NCBI GenBank assembly: GCA_001899315.1
Contig: MOYA01000001.1
Span: 1,133,403 to 1,197,402 of the forward strand
Origin: Candidatus Obscuribacter phosphatis
Lineage (GTDB): Bacteria; Cyanobacteriota; Vampirovibrionia; Obscuribacterales; Obscuribacteraceae
Length of the DNA stretch: 64,000 nt
Direction: 5' to 3'
The notes below the pieces were generated by a model. The model was not told where the DNA came from, made no database searches, and saw nothing but the letters and a program-made list of their open reading frames with translations. This document shows, one piece after another, positions 25,592 to 33,746 of this stretch (the first letter of the stretch is position 1; each line of letters begins with the position of its first letter). The position numbers were made by a program, and so were the translations under genes.

Positions 25592-26179
25592 TCAGTCTGC
25601 CAGCTGTTTGCCGCAGACTGCTATTTCGCTTATCAAGCTGTCTCTGAAATTTACGGCGGTGCCTTCACCGGCATAAACTCCAAAATTTGAACCAAATTCG
25701 TTATCGCTGTTTTGGGCAGGAAAAGCACTGCCGATAAACTTAAAAGGATAGGTAATCTTTACAGCCACTGTGCCTGGTGCCAGAGTCGGATCGGCGGCAT
25801 CGGCGTCATAAGGCAGCACTTTCACCACTGAGCCTGGGGGAAGGTCGCCGCTGGTGCCGGCTGATAGCAAGTTGGCCGACCCTAAAATGGCCGAGAGTCG
25901 CGAACTTGCATTTACTTGTTTGCCCGTTTGGTCAAAGCCAAGTATGGCTTCGCGTCTTGAGGGGTCGGAGAGTGAGGCGCTCAGAGCCAGGTCGGCGACG
26001 CCTTCCTGGCAGGCACTAAGCACAACTTGCTTCATATAAAAGAAGCGGCCGAAATAGAGAATAGTGACCATGATCAGCAAAAAGAAAGGCAGGCTCAAGG
26101 CCAGTTCAATCATGGCCTGACCGTTCCGCTTTTTTGAGCGGTGGCTTTTCTTTCTGTTGGTTATGACTCTTGACGGCAC
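25592..26179 (-). CDS. tadE: TadE-like minor pilin
   Basis: 195 residues. A basic leader (RKKSHRSKKR) precedes NGQAMIELALSLPFFLLIMVTILYFGRFFYMKQ, the TadE family signature with its glutamate (E in MIEL) at the prepilin-type position. The exported part is rich in Asp, Ser and Gly. The start is taken as GTG at 26179, with GAGGG about eleven bases upstream; a later start is possible. It is the first gene after the terminator that follows the major pilin gene. Confidence 0.85.
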   Translation of the reverse strand: MPSRVITNRKKSHRSKKRNGQAMIELALSLPFFLLIMVTILYFGRFFYMKQVVLSACQEGVADLALSASLSDPSRREAILGFDQTGKQVNASSRLSAILGSANLLSAGTSGDLPPGSVVKVLPYDADAADPTLAPGTVAVKITYPFKFIGSAFPAQNSDNEFGSNFGVYAGEGTAVNFRDSLISEIAVCGKQLAD

Positions 26180-26215
26180 AGGCGGCTCGCCCTCATCAAA
26201 GTTGCAATTAGTGAT

Positions 26216-26264
26216 TAAAAATTGCCGCCGGTTCTAAAGAGAAACTCTCGAAGCGGCGGCAATT
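26216..26264 (-). terminator. Strong intrinsic terminator between pilin gene and tad genes
   Basis: On the minus strand an 11-bp stem (AATTGCCGCCG with CGGCGGCAATT), with an internal GAGAG/CTCTT helper stem, is followed by a T-run. It starts about 12 bases past the pilin stop and precedes tadE. Partial read-through would let pilin be made in excess over the assembly machine. Confidence 0.88.
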
Positions 26265-26276
26265 AAACTCTCAGAA

Positions 26277-26501
26277 CTAGTCGATGATCCAGGGCTTGGC
26301 GTTGTCGCCGGTGATCTGGATTGTACGACCTGGCTCGGTGGATTTTGTGCCGCCATAGTTGGTGGCTTGTTCTACTTTCCACACCATGTCGCCAGCGATA
26401 TGGCCAAGCGATCCCAGAGCGACTACGCAAAGGGCGGCTACGCAGCCGATACCGAGGGCGTACTCAACCATACTTTGACCGCGCTTTCTGCGATTCATCA
26501 T
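26277..26501 (-). CDS. flp: Flp-type major pilin precursor
   Basis: About 74 residues from the ATG at 26501, which has GGAG six to seven bases upstream; the frame is open five codons further. After MMNRRKR, GQSMVEYALGIGCVAALCVVALGSLG is the class IVb Flp prepilin motif with Gly at the cleavage point, the Glu at +5 and Tyr at +6. The mature pilin is about 65 residues, within the Flp size range, with a polar C-terminal half (NYGGTKSTEPG). It begins the pilus operon and is insulated from it by the terminator 12 bases after its stop. Confidence 0.93.
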   Translation of the reverse strand: MMNRRKRGQSMVEYALGIGCVAALCVVALGSLGHIAGDMVWKVEQATNYGGTKSTEPGRTIQITGDNAKPWIID

Positions 26502-26797
26502 CTTTCTCCTTCTCATTCTGCGTTCAATCTATATTTGGGTTTGTGATTTGTTTTGACTAAAGTTTGGACAATGCCACTTTTTGCATTACTCGCTAATCTC
26601 TTTGCGAATAATTCTCAATAGCTGTACAAAAGGCTAGCAGTCTCAACCGGGCTCAGTCAATTAAGAGCTTCTCAGGAAGATATCGACTATTCAGTCTTGA
26701 CAATATCAAGATTTCAGCCGGTGGGTATTTTCGGTAATCGGCTGCAAAACTTACCAGCTTGCAATCGACCTTAGGGGTGAGAATTATTCTTAATAAA
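26502..26797. other. AT-rich intergenic region ahead of the pilin gene
   Basis: About 300 bases lie between the secreted-protein gene (ends at 26798) and the pilin start. A 60-codon minus-strand frame at 26653-26835 overlaps the end of the neighbour and has no family, so I do not call it. The pilin promoter must be here, but I see no convincing -35/-10 pair. Confidence 0.4.
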
Positions 26798-27505
26798 TCA
26801 ATACCCGGTATCGCCAAGAACCACTTCCGCTTCATCCCGGGCGTTCTTGAAGCCCTTTGGTTCTTGGAATATCTGGTCGTTTAGCTTGGCTTTCTCCGCT
26901 TTCAGTGTATTGAGAAGCTGTGTCAACTTAATGCCGCTCAAACCGGTCTTTTCATCTTTGTAATTTTCAAAAAACTGCAGGCGCAGAGGAAAACCCAAAC
27001 CGGTCGGGCAGTCGCTCAGATGGGCGCAGGCGATCTCCATCTCTTTAGGCAGATTGAGCTCGCGGGTGGCATAAATATTCATGCGCGGCCTTGGCAACTT
27101 CTTCTTATCTTTGTATATGTGTTCTGACCGGTAACCCTGACACATAAAGTCGGCTATTTTACGGTCTTCTATGCGACGCAAGACTTCCACCGTGCCAAGT
27201 TTCTTGTCTTTCTCTGCGACTGTGCGCAGAGTCAGTCTTTTGGCGACACTGTCCACCGTAGTCTTGTATTGCAGTTTTTGCTCGGTGTTATACATGATGA
27301 TGAACTTGTAGGGCGGCTTGAGATGAATCTGCAAATCCATCGCATCCATGCGAAAACGTGTCGGGGTCACATAGCAGGTCAGCTTGCCATATCTTGAACT
27401 ATCCTGCTTGAAGATATATCCGTCTTCGGCGGCGGCTTCTGCTTGAGGCGAGAATCCGCCGAGCAGGCTGCAAGCCAAGAGTGACCAATAATATTTTGAG
27501 GGCAA
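26798..27505 (-). CDS. Secreted protein of unknown function
   Basis: 235 residues with signal peptide (YYWSLLACSLLGGFSPQAEAAA). The first mature part (GYIFKQDSSRYGKLTCYVTPTRFRMDA, then KFIIMYNTEQKLQYK) looks like an extended beta protein of the DUF4412/LolA-like shape, in which strands read off a lipid or cofactor-binding half-barrel; this is a guess. Cys residues occur at TCYV, MCQG, ACAHL and DCPTG. The gene is transcribed divergently from the kinase at 27651. Confidence 0.65.
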   Translation of the reverse strand: MPSKYYWSLLACSLLGGFSPQAEAAAEDGYIFKQDSSRYGKLTCYVTPTRFRMDAMDLQIHLKPPYKFIIMYNTEQKLQYKTTVDSVAKRLTLRTVAEKDKKLGTVEVLRRIEDRKIADFMCQGYRSEHIYKDKKKLPRPRMNIYATRELNLPKEMEIACAHLSDCPTGLGFPLRLQFFENYKDEKTGLSGIKLTQLLNTLKAEKAKLNDQIFQEPKGFKNARDEAEVVLGDTGY

Positions 27506-27650
27506 AGTTCAGATCTCCTGTGCAGAGATTATAGACCCAAATTTTTAGGAGTCAGTATGTTTAAGCTGCACAGAACAACTAAACAGACTTATCTAAAGTA
27601 GTGATTTGCCGACTACTCAGCCCAGTTCTTGATGCTAAACTAGTGCTTAT

Positions 27651-29738
27651 ATGACTGATTCGAATGATCGCAAGAAATTGACCGGCTTGACCCTCGATCG
27701 CTGGGAGATTCTTGATCGTATCGGTGAAGGCGGCATGAGCGAGGTTTATCGCGCCAGGCACGTGATCATGAATAAGTTTGGCGCGGTCAAGTTTCTCAAA
27801 GCCGATCTTTCGCAAGACGAAACCGCAGTAAAGCGTTTCCAACAAGAAGCGATGACCTCAGGCAGTCTTGCTCATCCTAATGTGGTGCAGGTCTATGACT
27901 GTGGGGCATCAGAGCAGGGCTTTTATCTTATTTTGGAATTTCTAGAGGGGCTGTCTCTGGAAGACCTGCTTATCGAGCGGGCCGATGCCGATGAAGAAGG
28001 CATTGGGCGCTTGAGCATCGATGAGGCTATTCCCATCTTTATCAAGGTCTGTCAGGGGCTTGCCCATGCCCATAGCCGCGGCATTGTACACAGAGATCTT
28101 AAGCCCAGCAATATCATGATTTTGCGTCAAAATAACGATGTCAAAATAGTCGACTTTGGCATAGCTAAGTTTATGATGACCGCCGGGCGAGAGCTCAACT
28201 CGCTTACCAAGACCGGCGAAGTTTTTGGCTCGCCGCTATATATGAGCCCCGAACAATGCCGCGGGCGTCAACTGGACGGGCGCGCCGATATTTATTCACT
28301 GGGCTGTCTTATGTATGAAGCGGTGACCGGGCGCAAACTCATGGCTGGGCGCAATCCTACCGAGGTGATGCTCAAGCATGTAGAGAAGAAGCCAGACTTG
28401 ACCGCCCTTGAGTCTTTGAACCATGTCGGCGCCCCTCTGCTTCACGCCATCGTGGCGCGCTGTCTTGAGAAAGAACCTGAAAGTCGCTTTGCCGATGTGG
28501 AAGAACTGATTGCCGCCTTAGAAGAAGTGCCTTTAACAAGCTCGTCAAAAAAAACTACAGCAGCTAGAGACAATCAAGTCGAGCAAAGTGGTTTCAGCAT
28601 AATGACACCACTTTTGGTGCTGGCCGCCCTGGTCACAGTTTTACTAATGGGCGTGGCAGTCTTTGCTCTTTGGCCGGTGCCCAAGATTCCCGAGCACCAG
28701 TTGAAGTTGAAAGATCCACAGCCGCTCTTGACCTATACCTATCGACCCCGTCTTTTCGATGCTAGAAGAAAGAAAGAACTGCTGGAAGTGCAGCCGACTC
28801 TAGATTTTTTGAGAGGCGGAGTAAAGGAGCCCTCGCCGGAGAATTTGCTCAAAATCTGTCGGCTCAATCTAAACTGCGCTGATATCAAATATGCAGATCA
28901 GCGTTATGAAAAAGCCGGCAAAGATTTTGCCGATGTTTTAGATGATCTGAAGAAATACAAAGATGTCAAAATCGGTGTCGATGTACTAGACAAGCTGGAT
29001 AAAACTGTTAGTGACGGAACTAGACTGGTTGCCTCTGAAAGGCAAGGCAATATAGAGCTTAGCCTGAAGGCTAATCTAGGCGCTGTAGCTGCTTATCGAG
29101 CTGCTCAAAGAAACTCGCAGCCACGCGATAGCGCGACCGATTCTTTCAATAACGATATGCGAGAGGTGCTGCATGACGCCGAAGACGCTCTCAATGATGT
29201 TCACATTGAAAAGTACGGCGACCCAGTAGTGCTGAACGATCTTTTGACTGTCTTTATAGTACATATGGAAGATAACCACGAACTGGAAAAAGCCAGGCGT
29301 TATCTGGAAAGAAATCTTTCGGTGGAGTTTTTGCAGCGTTTAGCCGATAGGCGCAGAAATATTAGTTCTTCCGATTTGGAACAAGATGAGCACGCCAACA
29401 AGCTGGAAGAAATAAATAAGAGGGCAAACTTAGCTGACCTTTATCGAATCGCCGAGAGATTCGATAAGGAAGATCCATACTTGGAGCCGCTTGAATATAT
29501 GCAGAATGAGCCGCAAATTGAAAAGTCGCTGCTCAGTCGCCTGCGCTTCAGGCACGGGCTCTACTTGCTTGAGCGTGAAAATGGCGACTATTTTAGACAA
29601 GCCGCCGCCGAGTTTGAAAGAGCCTTACCCGGACTTACCGGTTCAGAGAAAACTGCCTGTGCTTCCTATGCTTATGAAGCTAAGAAGCATTATGATTGGT
29701 TTGGCTCCCTTTTGTTCCGATTTCATAATGGCATCTAA
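27651..29738 (+). CDS. Transmembrane Ser/Thr protein kinase with TPR-like output domain
   Basis: 695 residues. A complete Hanks-type kinase: IGEGGMSEVYRARH (24-37), ATP lysine in GAVKFLK (47), HRDLKPSN (148-155), DFGIAKF (168-174), SPEQCRGRQ in place of APE, and RADIYSLGCLMYE. A membrane helix (LLVLAALVTVLLMGVAVFALW, about 320-340) separates it from a 350-residue C-terminal domain of mostly helices with TPR-like character, which would be outside the membrane and could act as sensor. The next kinase begins 54 bases after it and has the same layout. Both probably form a pair with overlapping input. Confidence 0.93.
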   Translation: MTDSNDRKKLTGLTLDRWEILDRIGEGGMSEVYRARHVIMNKFGAVKFLKADLSQDETAVKRFQQEAMTSGSLAHPNVVQVYDCGASEQGFYLILEFLEGLSLEDLLIERADADEEGIGRLSIDEAIPIFIKVCQGLAHAHSRGIVHRDLKPSNIMILRQNNDVKIVDFGIAKFMMTAGRELNSLTKTGEVFGSPLYMSPEQCRGRQLDGRADIYSLGCLMYEAVTGRKLMAGRNPTEVMLKHVEKKPDLTALESLNHVGAPLLHAIVARCLEKEPESRFADVEELIAALEEVPLTSSSKKTTAARDNQVEQSGFSIMTPLLVLAALVTVLLMGVAVFALWPVPKIPEHQLKLKDPQPLLTYTYRPRLFDARRKKELLEVQPTLDFLRGGVKEPSPENLLKICRLNLNCADIKYADQRYEKAGKDFADVLDDLKKYKDVKIGVDVLDKLDKTVSDGTRLVASERQGNIELSLKANLGAVAAYRAAQRNSQPRDSATDSFNNDMREVLHDAEDALNDVHIEKYGDPVVLNDLLTVFIVHMEDNHELEKARRYLERNLSVEFLQRLADRRRNISSSDLEQDEHANKLEEINKRANLADLYRIAERFDKEDPYLEPLEYMQNEPQIEKSLLSRLRFRHGLYLLERENGDYFRQAAAEFERALPGLTGSEKTACASYAYEAKKHYDWFGSLLFRFHNGI

Positions 29739-29792
29739 AGACAGTGGTGTTTGGCAGACTGAAAGTATGAGTACAAAATATGAGTGCAATAT

Positions 29793-31778
29793 ATGACGTC
29801 AGGTAGAGATACATTTAGTTTCAAGGACGACGCTTTTTCCCAGTCGAAAGATCCTTTTATAGGCAAGGTGCTCGACCACTATGAAATAGAAGAGAAAATA
29901 GCCGATGGCAGCCTCAGCTCGGTCTATATAGCCATTGACAGCAATAACCGTCAGGAGGTTATTGTCAAGGTAATTCATAAGCATCTCATTTCGACTATCA
30001 AAAATTACAAGAAATTGGAGCAGAAGATAAGGGCTCTGATTGCCCTCAATAGTCCTAACATTGCCACCTATAAAGATGTGGTCTTTGTTGATGGTCGTGT
30101 TTGTTTAATCATGAAACCCTTGGTTTTCGAGAGTCTCGAGGATCTGCTTTCCAAAACCGGACACATCGGACCAGAGCGCGCCGTTGGTATTTTCAGCCAG
30201 GTCTGCGATGCTCTGACAGCGGCTAACAAAGCCGATATCATGCATAGAGACATCAAGCCAAGCAATATCATTATTTTAGATAACCAAAAGTTCTCAGACG
30301 ACATCATGGTTCTAGACTTTGGTATTGCCCGTATCATCGCCGAAGAAACTGAAGGCGGTAAGACAGATCAGTTTATGACTCGTACCCGTGAGGCTTTCGG
30401 CAGTCCGCTTTATCTAAGTCCCGAGCAATGTGCCGGTAAGAAAGTCGATAACCGCTCCGATATTTATTCACTCGGTTGCGTAATCTATGAATCTCTCACC
30501 GGCAAACCTCCTTTTGTCGGCAAGAACGTGCTTGAAACCGCCTACAAGCATATGAATGATAATCCGCGCGACATGGGGCTAGATCCTTCGATGGAGCCCA
30601 TCTCGTCGCGCTTTGAAGAAGTAGTGGCTAAGTGTCTGGCTAAAGATCCCGATGCTCGCTATCAGAGTGCCGCCGATCTTAAAGATGACCTAGAACTGCT
30701 TATGACCGCCGAAGACGCCGAATGGGAAGCAGAAGCCGGTGTCTATCGCGAAGAAACACCGCGTAAGCGCGAAAAGAAGAGTACGCGCATATCGGTGGAA
30801 GCAATAATTTGGGGCGTTTCCATTTTCTTTCTGGTCGGTATTGTCGGCTTTTGGTCTTGGTTCATTCTTAAGCCGGAAGGCAGTAAGAAGTATCCCAACT
30901 TTGACAGTAATACACTCTGGCTCGTCAATCCAAGCAGCAAGACTAAACCTATAGACGACTTCGGCAATAAAGAAGAAGCCATCAAACTCTCTTTGCAAAA
31001 CATAGAAAGAGACATGGGGACCAATTGTAGAGAATATGCCGATTCTGTCTTTTCACTGGTGCAACTCTATTTTGAAAGTCAGCACTGGAGCGATGCTCAG
31101 CAGTATGCCCGCAAATTGGTCTCGGTCACTGAAAAGTTAGAGAAGGACGGACAGGAAGGTCCCGGACCACTATCTGAATGTTTGCGCCTGGTGGCCTATT
31201 CGGCCTTTATGGCCGGAGACTATACTGAAGCCATCGCCGCCGGTACCAGATCAGTTGATCTTTCCTATGGCAAAGAAACATTGAATGGTCAGACGATTCA
31301 ATGTTTGAGAGTCTTGGGCGATATTTACTCGAGACAAGATAAGTTGCGCAAGGCTGCTGAAGTTTACAACAAACTCTTCGCCATGGCCGAACAAGACAAA
31401 GAACAGCATCCGACCATTTACTGGGAAGCAACCGCCAAGTTCGGCGACATCTATAGACGTTTAGGCGACTATAACGAAGCTGAGCGTCTCTATAAGCTTG
31501 GTATCGAATGGTGGCGTTCACACGGTATGCCCGATAATATCTGGGCTGTGCGCGCCCTCTATGGCTATGCCATGGTGCTCAGTTATCAAAATAAATTCAA
31601 AGAATCGGAAGAGTTATTGAAAGAAGATCTGAGCATCATCAAGCGACTAAACAATGTCGAACTGGGTCTGGTCGGTGCCGTGCGCAAGCTCTATGTAGAT
31701 ACTTTGTGGCATACCAACTGGATGGGTGCAGTTTCAGCCCAACTGGGCGATCTAGATAAAGACATCAAGCGTAAGTAG
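29793..31778 (+). CDS. Second transmembrane Ser/Thr kinase with TPR domain
   Basis: About 661 residues from the ATG at 29793; a GTG nine bases earlier is an equal possibility, as neither has a clear ribosome site. Kinase motifs are VIVKVIHK (ATP lysine), MHRDIKPSN, LDFGIARI and LSPEQCAGKK, all intact. The glycine loop is degenerate (IADGSLSSVY keeps one Gly). A membrane helix (IIWGVSIFFLVGIVGFWSWFIL, about 335-358) is followed by a C-terminal region with several clear TPRs (LRVLGDIYSRQDKLRKAAEVY; FGDIYRRLGDYNEAERLYKL). It lies directly after the similar kinase. A bidirectional terminator follows. Confidence 0.93.
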   Translation: MTSGRDTFSFKDDAFSQSKDPFIGKVLDHYEIEEKIADGSLSSVYIAIDSNNRQEVIVKVIHKHLISTIKNYKKLEQKIRALIALNSPNIATYKDVVFVDGRVCLIMKPLVFESLEDLLSKTGHIGPERAVGIFSQVCDALTAANKADIMHRDIKPSNIIILDNQKFSDDIMVLDFGIARIIAEETEGGKTDQFMTRTREAFGSPLYLSPEQCAGKKVDNRSDIYSLGCVIYESLTGKPPFVGKNVLETAYKHMNDNPRDMGLDPSMEPISSRFEEVVAKCLAKDPDARYQSAADLKDDLELLMTAEDAEWEAEAGVYREETPRKREKKSTRISVEAIIWGVSIFFLVGIVGFWSWFILKPEGSKKYPNFDSNTLWLVNPSSKTKPIDDFGNKEEAIKLSLQNIERDMGTNCREYADSVFSLVQLYFESQHWSDAQQYARKLVSVTEKLEKDGQEGPGPLSECLRLVAYSAFMAGDYTEAIAAGTRSVDLSYGKETLNGQTIQCLRVLGDIYSRQDKLRKAAEVYNKLFAMAEQDKEQHPTIYWEATAKFGDIYRRLGDYNEAERLYKLGIEWWRSHGMPDNIWAVRALYGYAMVLSYQNKFKESEELLKEDLSIIKRLNNVELGLVGAVRKLYVDTLWHTNWMGAVSAQLGDLDKDIKRK

Positions 31779-31786
31779 ACAAATAA

Positions 31787-31823
31787 AAGAAGAAGAGGAA
31801 GATTTTTTCTTCCTCTTCTTTCT
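31787..31823. terminator. Bidirectional intrinsic terminator
   Basis: AAGAAGAGGAAGA and TCTTCCTCTTCTT form a perfect 13-bp stem with a short T loop, flanked by A- and T-rich ends. It lies between the convergent kinase and TPR genes and can serve both. Confidence 0.88.
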
Positions 31824-31827
31824 CAAT

Positions 31828-32871
31828 TTACTTTGTCTTTTCCAGCTTGTTCATTGCTTCTAGAGCAATTTTGGAATCAGGTTTGATTTCCAAAGCCTTC
31901 TTGTATTCGGCCAGGGCCGATTGTTTTTGCCCTTGCTTTTCTAAGAACTGAGCGTATTCAACGTGGGCGGTAACATCGCGGGGAGCCAGTTGAATGGCGC
32001 CTTTGAATTCGGCCTCGGCTTGTTTGTTGTCGCCGGATGCAGCCAGCGCTGTGGCCAGTCTACGCTTTGCCGGTGAGAAGTTAGGCACTGTTTTGAGAGC
32101 TTTGCGTTGGTTTTCGATGGCGCCTTTATAGTCGCCCTGTTTCTCGAGCATCCAACCTAGACCACTCAAGGCATTTGGATGATTGGGGGCAATTTTGAGA
32201 GCGTCTTTGAAAGCTTGTACAGCCGACTGGGTATCGCCTGATTCGGCATAGATATTGCCCAGGTTGATATAAGACTCGGGGACTCTTTTATCGAGGGCGA
32301 TAGCCTGTTGTTCAGCTTCGATGGCTTGCGGATACTTGCCTTGCTGAGCCAAGAGCACACCCAGGTTAATCAAGGGCGAAGCGTCTTTATCATTCAGTTC
32401 GCTAGCTTTTTTGTAGGCGGCAATGGCTTCATCTACTTTGCCCAGGTGGGTGCAGGCAAAGCCCAGGTCCATGTGGGAACGGAAACTCGTCGGCTTCAAT
32501 CTGCAGGCTTCTTGGAACTCGACCATGGCTTCTTGTATTTTGCCTTGGTTGGCGAGAATTTGACCAAGCACGACATGGGGCAGGAAGCTTTTACTGTCTA
32601 GTTTAATCGACTGTTTGCATTCCAAAATGGCTGTGTCATAGTCTTCCATGGCTGCCAAAACGGCGCCCAGTCTCTGGTGCGCTTTAGCATTGGTGGGTTC
32701 TTGTCTGATTGCTTCTCTGAACTGTTTGGTGGCTTCTTTCAAGTTCATTTTGTGATAAGCCGCTTCGCCTTTTTTCATGGCTTCCGACTCTTCTTGAGCC
32801 GTAGCGGGGCTTGTATTGAGAAGCGCTGCCATAAGAAGAAGCGCACCGCCTCCAATCTTATTCAATTTCAT
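31828..32871 (-). CDS. Exported TPR-repeat protein
   Basis: 347 residues. Signal peptide GGALLLMAALLNTSPATAQ is followed by about nine tandem TPR units of 34 residues, very regular: KAHQRLGAVLAAMEDYDTAI, HVVLGQILANQGKIQEAMVEF, HMDLGFACTHLGKVDEAIAAY and so on. The whole mature protein is one superhelical scaffold with no added domain. Targets are unknown. It is transcribed towards the kinases and ends at the shared terminator; deoC is the next gene upstream on the same strand, 29 bases away. Confidence 0.9.
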   Translation of the reverse strand: MKLNKIGGGALLLMAALLNTSPATAQEESEAMKKGEAAYHKMNLKEATKQFREAIRQEPTNAKAHQRLGAVLAAMEDYDTAILECKQSIKLDSKSFLPHVVLGQILANQGKIQEAMVEFQEACRLKPTSFRSHMDLGFACTHLGKVDEAIAAYKKASELNDKDASPLINLGVLLAQQGKYPQAIEAEQQAIALDKRVPESYINLGNIYAESGDTQSAVQAFKDALKIAPNHPNALSGLGWMLEKQGDYKGAIENQRKALKTVPNFSPAKRRLATALAASGDNKQAEAEFKGAIQLAPRDVTAHVEYAQFLEKQGQKQSALAEYKKALEIKPDSKIALEAMNKLEKTK

Positions 32872-32900
32872 TGATCTTTCTCCTTGCCTTTCGAAAGGCT

Positions 32901-33593
32901 TTAGTAGGCGGCTGCCTTTTCATCTGCAGTTTGTAATTTGACGATATCTACCCCGGCCGATGTTCCCAGTCTGGTGGCACCGGCGTCGATAAGGGCTTTG
33001 GCTTTGGCATAGTCTCTGATGCCGGCTGAAGCTTTTATGCCTAGCTTGGCCGAGCCCAGAGCTTTCTTGATCAGTTCTATATCGGCGACGGTGGCCCCTT
33101 TGCCGTCTTTGACAAAACCGGTGGAAGTTTTCACCATGGCTGCTCCGGCTTTGACACAGCATTCGGTGGCCTGCACTTTTTCGTCATCAGAGAGCAAGTC
33201 GGCTTCGATGATTACTTTCACCGGCATGCCTTTGGCTGCTTTCACAATCGATTTGATTTCTTCGGTGACATAGTCTAGGTCTCCCGACTTGAGCGCGCCG
33301 ACATTGATGACCATGTCGATTTCTTCGGCACCCTCGGCAACGGCACGCTGTGTTTCGGCAATTTTGATGTCGGTAAGGTTGGCTCCTAAAGGGAAACCGA
33401 TAACTGTTGCCACGGCGACATTGGAAGAGGATAGTTCTTTCACCGCCTGTCTGACGAAGCAGGGATTGACGCAAACAGCAAAGAACTTATGCTCCATTGC
33501 TTCTTGACAAAGCTTGCTCACCTGAGCCTTGGTGGCTTGGGGCAAAAGCAAGGTGTGATCGATATATTTAGCTAGATCAATAGAGTTCGACAC
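32901..33593 (-). CDS. deoC: Deoxyribose-phosphate aldolase
   Basis: 230 residues, typical length. A class I aldolase that splits 2-deoxyribose 5-phosphate into acetaldehyde and glyceraldehyde 3-phosphate, for use of deoxynucleosides. The Schiff-base lysine is in VKTSTGF (K155), and the proton-relay residues are Asp in EIDMVINVGALKSGD (D93) and Lys in GIKASAGIRD (K187). It is followed by the TPR gene 29 bases downstream. No other deoxynucleoside catabolism gene is in the window. Confidence 0.95.
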   Translation of the reverse strand: MSNSIDLAKYIDHTLLLPQATKAQVSKLCQEAMEHKFFAVCVNPCFVRQAVKELSSSNVAVATVIGFPLGANLTDIKIAETQRAVAEGAEEIDMVINVGALKSGDLDYVTEEIKSIVKAAKGMPVKVIIEADLLSDDEKVQATECCVKAGAAMVKTSTGFVKDGKGATVADIELIKKALGSAKLGIKASAGIRDYAKAKALIDAGATRLGTSAGVDIVKLQTADEKAAAY

Positions 33594-33692
33594 GGTTAAA
33601 GTCTCAAGCGAAAGTATAGACGCCCAAGATTCTAGCCTTTTTCCTCGGCTCTTTTATTACACGCTTTTCCACTTATGGCTTGGCGGCAATAT

Positions 33693-33746
33693 AGTTTTAG
33701 CTCTGTTTAGGTCTAACTCTATTTAGATCAGGCTCAAACTCTTTTA
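33693..33746. repeat. Degenerate tandem tract spanning the carB stop
   Basis: On the minus strand, TAAAAGAGTTTGAGCC, CTAAATAGAGTTAGACC and TAAACAGAGCTAAAAC are variants of one 16-20-base unit. The first holds the carB TGA. Reading on in the carB frame gives TGA, TGA, TAG, TAG and TAA within 11 codons. Confidence 0.7.

Noticed and set aside
26653-26835. 60-codon minus-strand frame before the pilin gene
   Set aside because: No family, no ribosome site, overlaps the end of the neighbouring gene, AT-rich.
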